A DNA stretch of 64,000 nt from Mucilaginibacter sp. MD40 (lineage in GTDB: Bacteria > Bacteroidota > Bacteroidia > Sphingobacteriales > Sphingobacteriaceae): the NCBI RefSeq assembly GCF_002288635.1, contig NZ_NRSW01000001.1, forward strand, positions 2,466,802 to 2,530,801, written 5' to 3'. How positions within the stretch are numbered: position 1 is the stretch's first letter; every line of letters starts with the position of its first letter. The notes beneath the pieces were generated by a model. That model was not told where the DNA came from and made no database searches. It saw only the letters and a list, made by a program, of their open reading frames with translations. Positions 61,961-64,000 of this stretch are shown here, piece after piece. A program made the position numbers and the translations under genes.

Positions 61961-63040
61961 ATGACAGAAAGTACTCAAACCCGACCACAATTCCCCCCTG
62001 CTACAGCATTTGAAAAAACAGTTAACGGCAAACAAACCCACTTATATATACTAAAAAATAATAATGGGGTAGAGGCGGCAATTACCAATTATGGTGGCCG
62101 TGTAGTTAGTTTGTTTGTGCCTGACAAGTACGGCAAGCTCACTGATATCATACTTGGCTTTGAAAGTGTTGATGGGTTTATAAATTCCAAAGAGCCATAT
62201 TATGGCGCCACCATTGGGCGTTTTGCTAACCGCATAGCTAAAGGCAAGTTCACTCTTGAAGGAACAGAATATACTCTTGCTTTAAACAACGGCCCAAACA
62301 CACTGCATGGTGGTACACCGGCTTTCCAGGATGTGGTATGGGATGCCGAACAAACAGATGAAGCCACCTTAGTGCTAACCTACCTGTCCGAAGATATGGA
62401 GGGCGGTTTCCCGGGCAACCTTAGCGTTAAGGTAACCTACCAAATTACTGATGATAATGCCATGAAGGTAAGTTTTTTGGCTACTACCGATAAAACCACT
62501 GTGGTAAACCTTACTAATCACGCCTTTTTTAATCTTAATGGCGAAGGCAGCGGAACCATATTAAACCATATAGTGCAAATCAATGCTGACGGTTATACGC
62601 CGGTAAACAGCACATTGATCCCTACCGGGAAAATTGAACCCGTTGCCGGTACTCCTTTTGACTTTGCGAAACCCACGACTATAGGACAGCGCATCAATGA
62701 GGATCATGTACAGCTAATAGATGGCAGAGGATATGATCATAACTATGTGCTTAACCAGCACGACCTTTCAACGCCTGTTGCAACCGTTATTGGTGATAAA
62801 ATCGGCATAAAAATGGAAATCTATACAGAAGAGCCGGGAATGCAATTTTACAGCGGTAATTTTATGCAGGCTCAAAATGTTATGAAAGGCGGGAAGAGAG
62901 ACGAACACCGCACATCGTTCGCGATGGAAACGCAGCATTATCCTGATTCTCCAAACCAACCTGAATTTCCTTCAACAGTATTAAAGCCCGGAGAAACTTA
63001 TCAAACGCAAACTATTTTTAAATTTTCGGTGGCACAATAA
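61961..63040 (+). CDS. galM: Galactose mutarotase (aldose 1-epimerase)
   Basis: Aldose 1-epimerase interconverts alpha and beta anomers of galactose, glucose and other aldoses. The 359-residue product (ATG at 61961; a TTG at 61928 is weaker) has the galactose-mutarotase beta-sandwich: NYGGRVVSLFVPDKYG, YGATIGRFANRIAKGKF, and the catalytic His and Glu in LTNHAFFNLNGEGSG and ETQHYPDSPNQPEFP. There is no signal peptide, so it is cytoplasmic. It follows the HAD gene but has its own upstream gap of 160 bases. The following gap holds a long perfect hairpin. Confidence 0.94.
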   Translation: MTESTQTRPQFPPATAFEKTVNGKQTHLYILKNNNGVEAAITNYGGRVVSLFVPDKYGKLTDIILGFESVDGFINSKEPYYGATIGRFANRIAKGKFTLEGTEYTLALNNGPNTLHGGTPAFQDVVWDAEQTDEATLVLTYLSEDMEGGFPGNLSVKVTYQITDDNAMKVSFLATTDKTTVVNLTNHAFFNLNGEGSGTILNHIVQINADGYTPVNSTLIPTGKIEPVAGTPFDFAKPTTIGQRINEDHVQLIDGRGYDHNYVLNQHDLSTPVATVIGDKIGIKMEIYTEEPGMQFYSGNFMQAQNVMKGGKRDEHRTSFAMETQHYPDSPNQPEFPSTVLKPGETYQTQTIFKFSVAQ

Positions 63041-63045
63041 AAACA

Positions 63046-63081
63046 TTACCATAGCCCGAACTTTGATTCGGGCTATGGTAA
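63046..63081. terminator. Perfect 15-bp hairpin between convergent galM and the acidic-protein gene
   Basis: TTACCATAGCCCGAA and TTCGGGCTATGGTAA form a perfect 15-bp stem with a 6-base loop (CTTTGA). It lies just after the galM stop and before the stop of the minus-strand gene. On the minus strand the stem is followed by ATGTTTTTATTG, so it is a better terminator there, but may stop both transcripts. Confidence 0.85.
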
Positions 63082-63086
63082 ATTAA

Positions 63087-63632
63087 CTATTCACCTACCT
63101 TTTGCTGATCCGGTACTTCTCGGTTACCGGCTACGTCACCTTCTTCATTAACGCCTGTTTCATAACCATCGTTATCAGCCGTACCTTCCTGATAGCTCAG
63201 ATTTTGGTCGTCGCTGTTATTGTTGCCATTCCCGGCGTCCTCTTGCTTGGGGCCAGCATTTTCTTCGTCTGATTGGCCTGTTGACGCAGCTCCCAAAGAT
63301 TGGGTAAAATTGGGTTGACCTAACTGATTAGGATCCTTGAAATTATTAAACTCCGGATGTTCTTCAGAGGGTTCTGAACGCTTAAAATAAACATTATCAT
63401 ATCCGGCATTACGGGATGGGTTGTTGCCATCATCGCCTGATGGTGTATTGTTATCCTCACCAAAGCTTTGGCCGCCATATCCCTGGCCTTCCATTCCGGG
63501 TTTGTTGGCTTCTTTTTCTTCGCTGCCAAACATAAAGGTTTCGCGGCGCAGATCTTTTTCTTCTAAATTATCGTCGTCCTCAACACGGTAAGCATTTGGC
63601 TGCGGGTTGTTATTATTATTATTCAGTTCCAT
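63087..63632 (-). CDS. Low-complexity acidic protein, probably disordered
   Basis: The 181-residue product is rich in Asn, Gly, Asp and Glu, with repeated short motifs (NNNNNPQPN, GDDGNNPS, NGNNNSDDQN, EEGDVAGNREV). It has no hydrophobic core, signal peptide or catalytic motif, so most of it is probably disordered. Such proteins occur as linkers or stress-related proteins in Bacteroidota, but I cannot assign a role. It converges with galM through the hairpin at 63046-63081. Confidence 0.65.
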   Translation of the reverse strand: MELNNNNNNPQPNAYRVEDDDNLEEKDLRRETFMFGSEEKEANKPGMEGQGYGGQSFGEDNNTPSGDDGNNPSRNAGYDNVYFKRSEPSEEHPEFNNFKDPNQLGQPNFTQSLGAASTGQSDEENAGPKQEDAGNGNNNSDDQNLSYQEGTADNDGYETGVNEEGDVAGNREVPDQQKVGE

Positions 63633-63800
63633 TTTGTTTATAGATTGATGTATAGTAATAAGGTTTGAGTTTTTTAATTGTTTGCATTTTTTAACTCAAA
63701 GTAAATGGGTTAAATTTAAAATCGCCAAAACATGTCTATGGCAGGAGCAAAAAAATCATATACAAAGTTATTATGCATGCATAGTATTATTAAAAAAAAC

Positions 63801-63808
63801 TACATTTG
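63801..63808 (+). promoter_or_regulatory. Bacteroidota-type -7 box upstream of the CoA-transferase gene
   Basis: TACATTTG matches TAnnTTTG and lies 27 bases before the ATG at 63828. A clear -33 TTTG is not seen at the usual spacing. Confidence 0.45.
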
Positions 63809-63827
63809 CCTATAACCAATTATAAAC

Positions 63828-64000
63828 ATGAATAAAGTTGTCAGTGGTGCTCACGAAGCCATTAACGATATTAAAGACGGCATGACGCTTATGCTGGGGG
63901 GCTTTGGTTTATGCGGGCTGCCCGAGAAAACTATACTTGCCTTAGCGGAAAGTGGGATTAAAGATCTAACCTGCATATCTAACAATGCGGGGGTGGATGA
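63828..64000 (+). CDS. CoA-transferase subunit A, N-terminal part, cut by the window edge
   Basis: The frame from the ATG at 63828 encodes at least 57 residues, beginning [20 protein letters not shown]. It continues with [21 protein letters not shown], the glycine-rich motif GGFGLCGxPE of the A subunit of succinyl-CoA:3-ketoacid (or acetoacetyl-CoA) transferases, which move CoA between acyl acids. The B subunit and the rest of the A subunit should follow outside the window. Identity among 3-oxoacid and related transferases cannot be decided from this part. Confidence 0.9.
   Translation, partial: MNKVVSGAHEAINDIKDGMTLMLGGFGLCGLPEKTILALAESGIKDLTCISNNAGVD

Overview
The window looks like ordinary chromosomal DNA from a member of the Bacteroidota, most likely family Sphingobacteriaceae (Mucilaginibacter or Pedobacter-like). 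This is inferred from the gene families (bacterial GH3-domain protein, DUF4097, DUF4199, DUF4268, DUF763 and BatA-type proteins, a two-gene M16 peptidase pair, secreted GH20 and GH3 glycosidases), from lipoboxes ending in Cys on many secreted proteins, and from several upstream TAnnTTTG boxes, the Bacteroidota -7 element. No rRNA, tRNA, CRISPR array, insertion sequence, integrase or phage gene was seen.

Layout. 1-12.2 kb: the 5' end of an unknown gene, clpB, two divergent lipoprotein genes, small conserved genes, an M16 protease pair, guaB and a LOG-family gene. 12.2-23 kb: an M19 dipeptidase, trxB, a GH20 hexosaminidase with a PA14-like tail, a lipoprotein, DUF4268, a GH3 glucosidase, a VOC protein and an SMP-30 protein. 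23-31 kb, mostly minus: a recR-glycosyltransferase-SDR operon, a DUF4097 solenoid protein, an ABC permease, a transglutaminase-like protein and a GNAT. 31-41 kb: two glycosyltransferases, DUF763, DUF4142, ppc, a FUSC membrane protein, a PRC-barrel and an OmpA protein. 41-46 kb: a four-gene operon, BatA-like, dihydroorotase-like, an acidic protein and DUF4199. 46-53 kb, minus: rseP, dxr, and a glycosyltransferase-membrane protein-GH3 domain operon plus another glycosyltransferase. 53-64 kb: a TonB/MORN protein, mqo, glutamine synthetase, gamma-glutamylcyclotransferase, a second glutamine-synthetase-fold ligase followed by a kinase-like and a HAD gene, galM, an acidic protein, and the start of a CoA-transferase subunit.

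Functional themes are proteostasis (clpB, M16 pair, rseP), nucleotide, isoprenoid and central metabolism (guaB, dxr, ppc, mqo), envelope and surface glycan work (five GT2 enzymes, GH20, GH3, OmpA, TonB-like) and nitrogen or gamma-glutamyl metabolism (two GS-fold enzymes and a gamma-glutamylcyclotransferase).

The most unusual signals are: (1) a family of intergenic inverted repeats whose arms are stuttered copies of short words, with a different word at each locus; (2) a DUF4097 protein with eight repeats at an exact 18-residue period; (3) a dihydroorotase homologue lacking the usual metal and catalytic residues; (4) a dxr gene with no ATG, GTG or TTG that could start the complete NADPH-binding fold; (5) three consecutive perfect inverted repeats between two divergent lipoprotein genes. 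I did not find a convincing defence system or mobile element.
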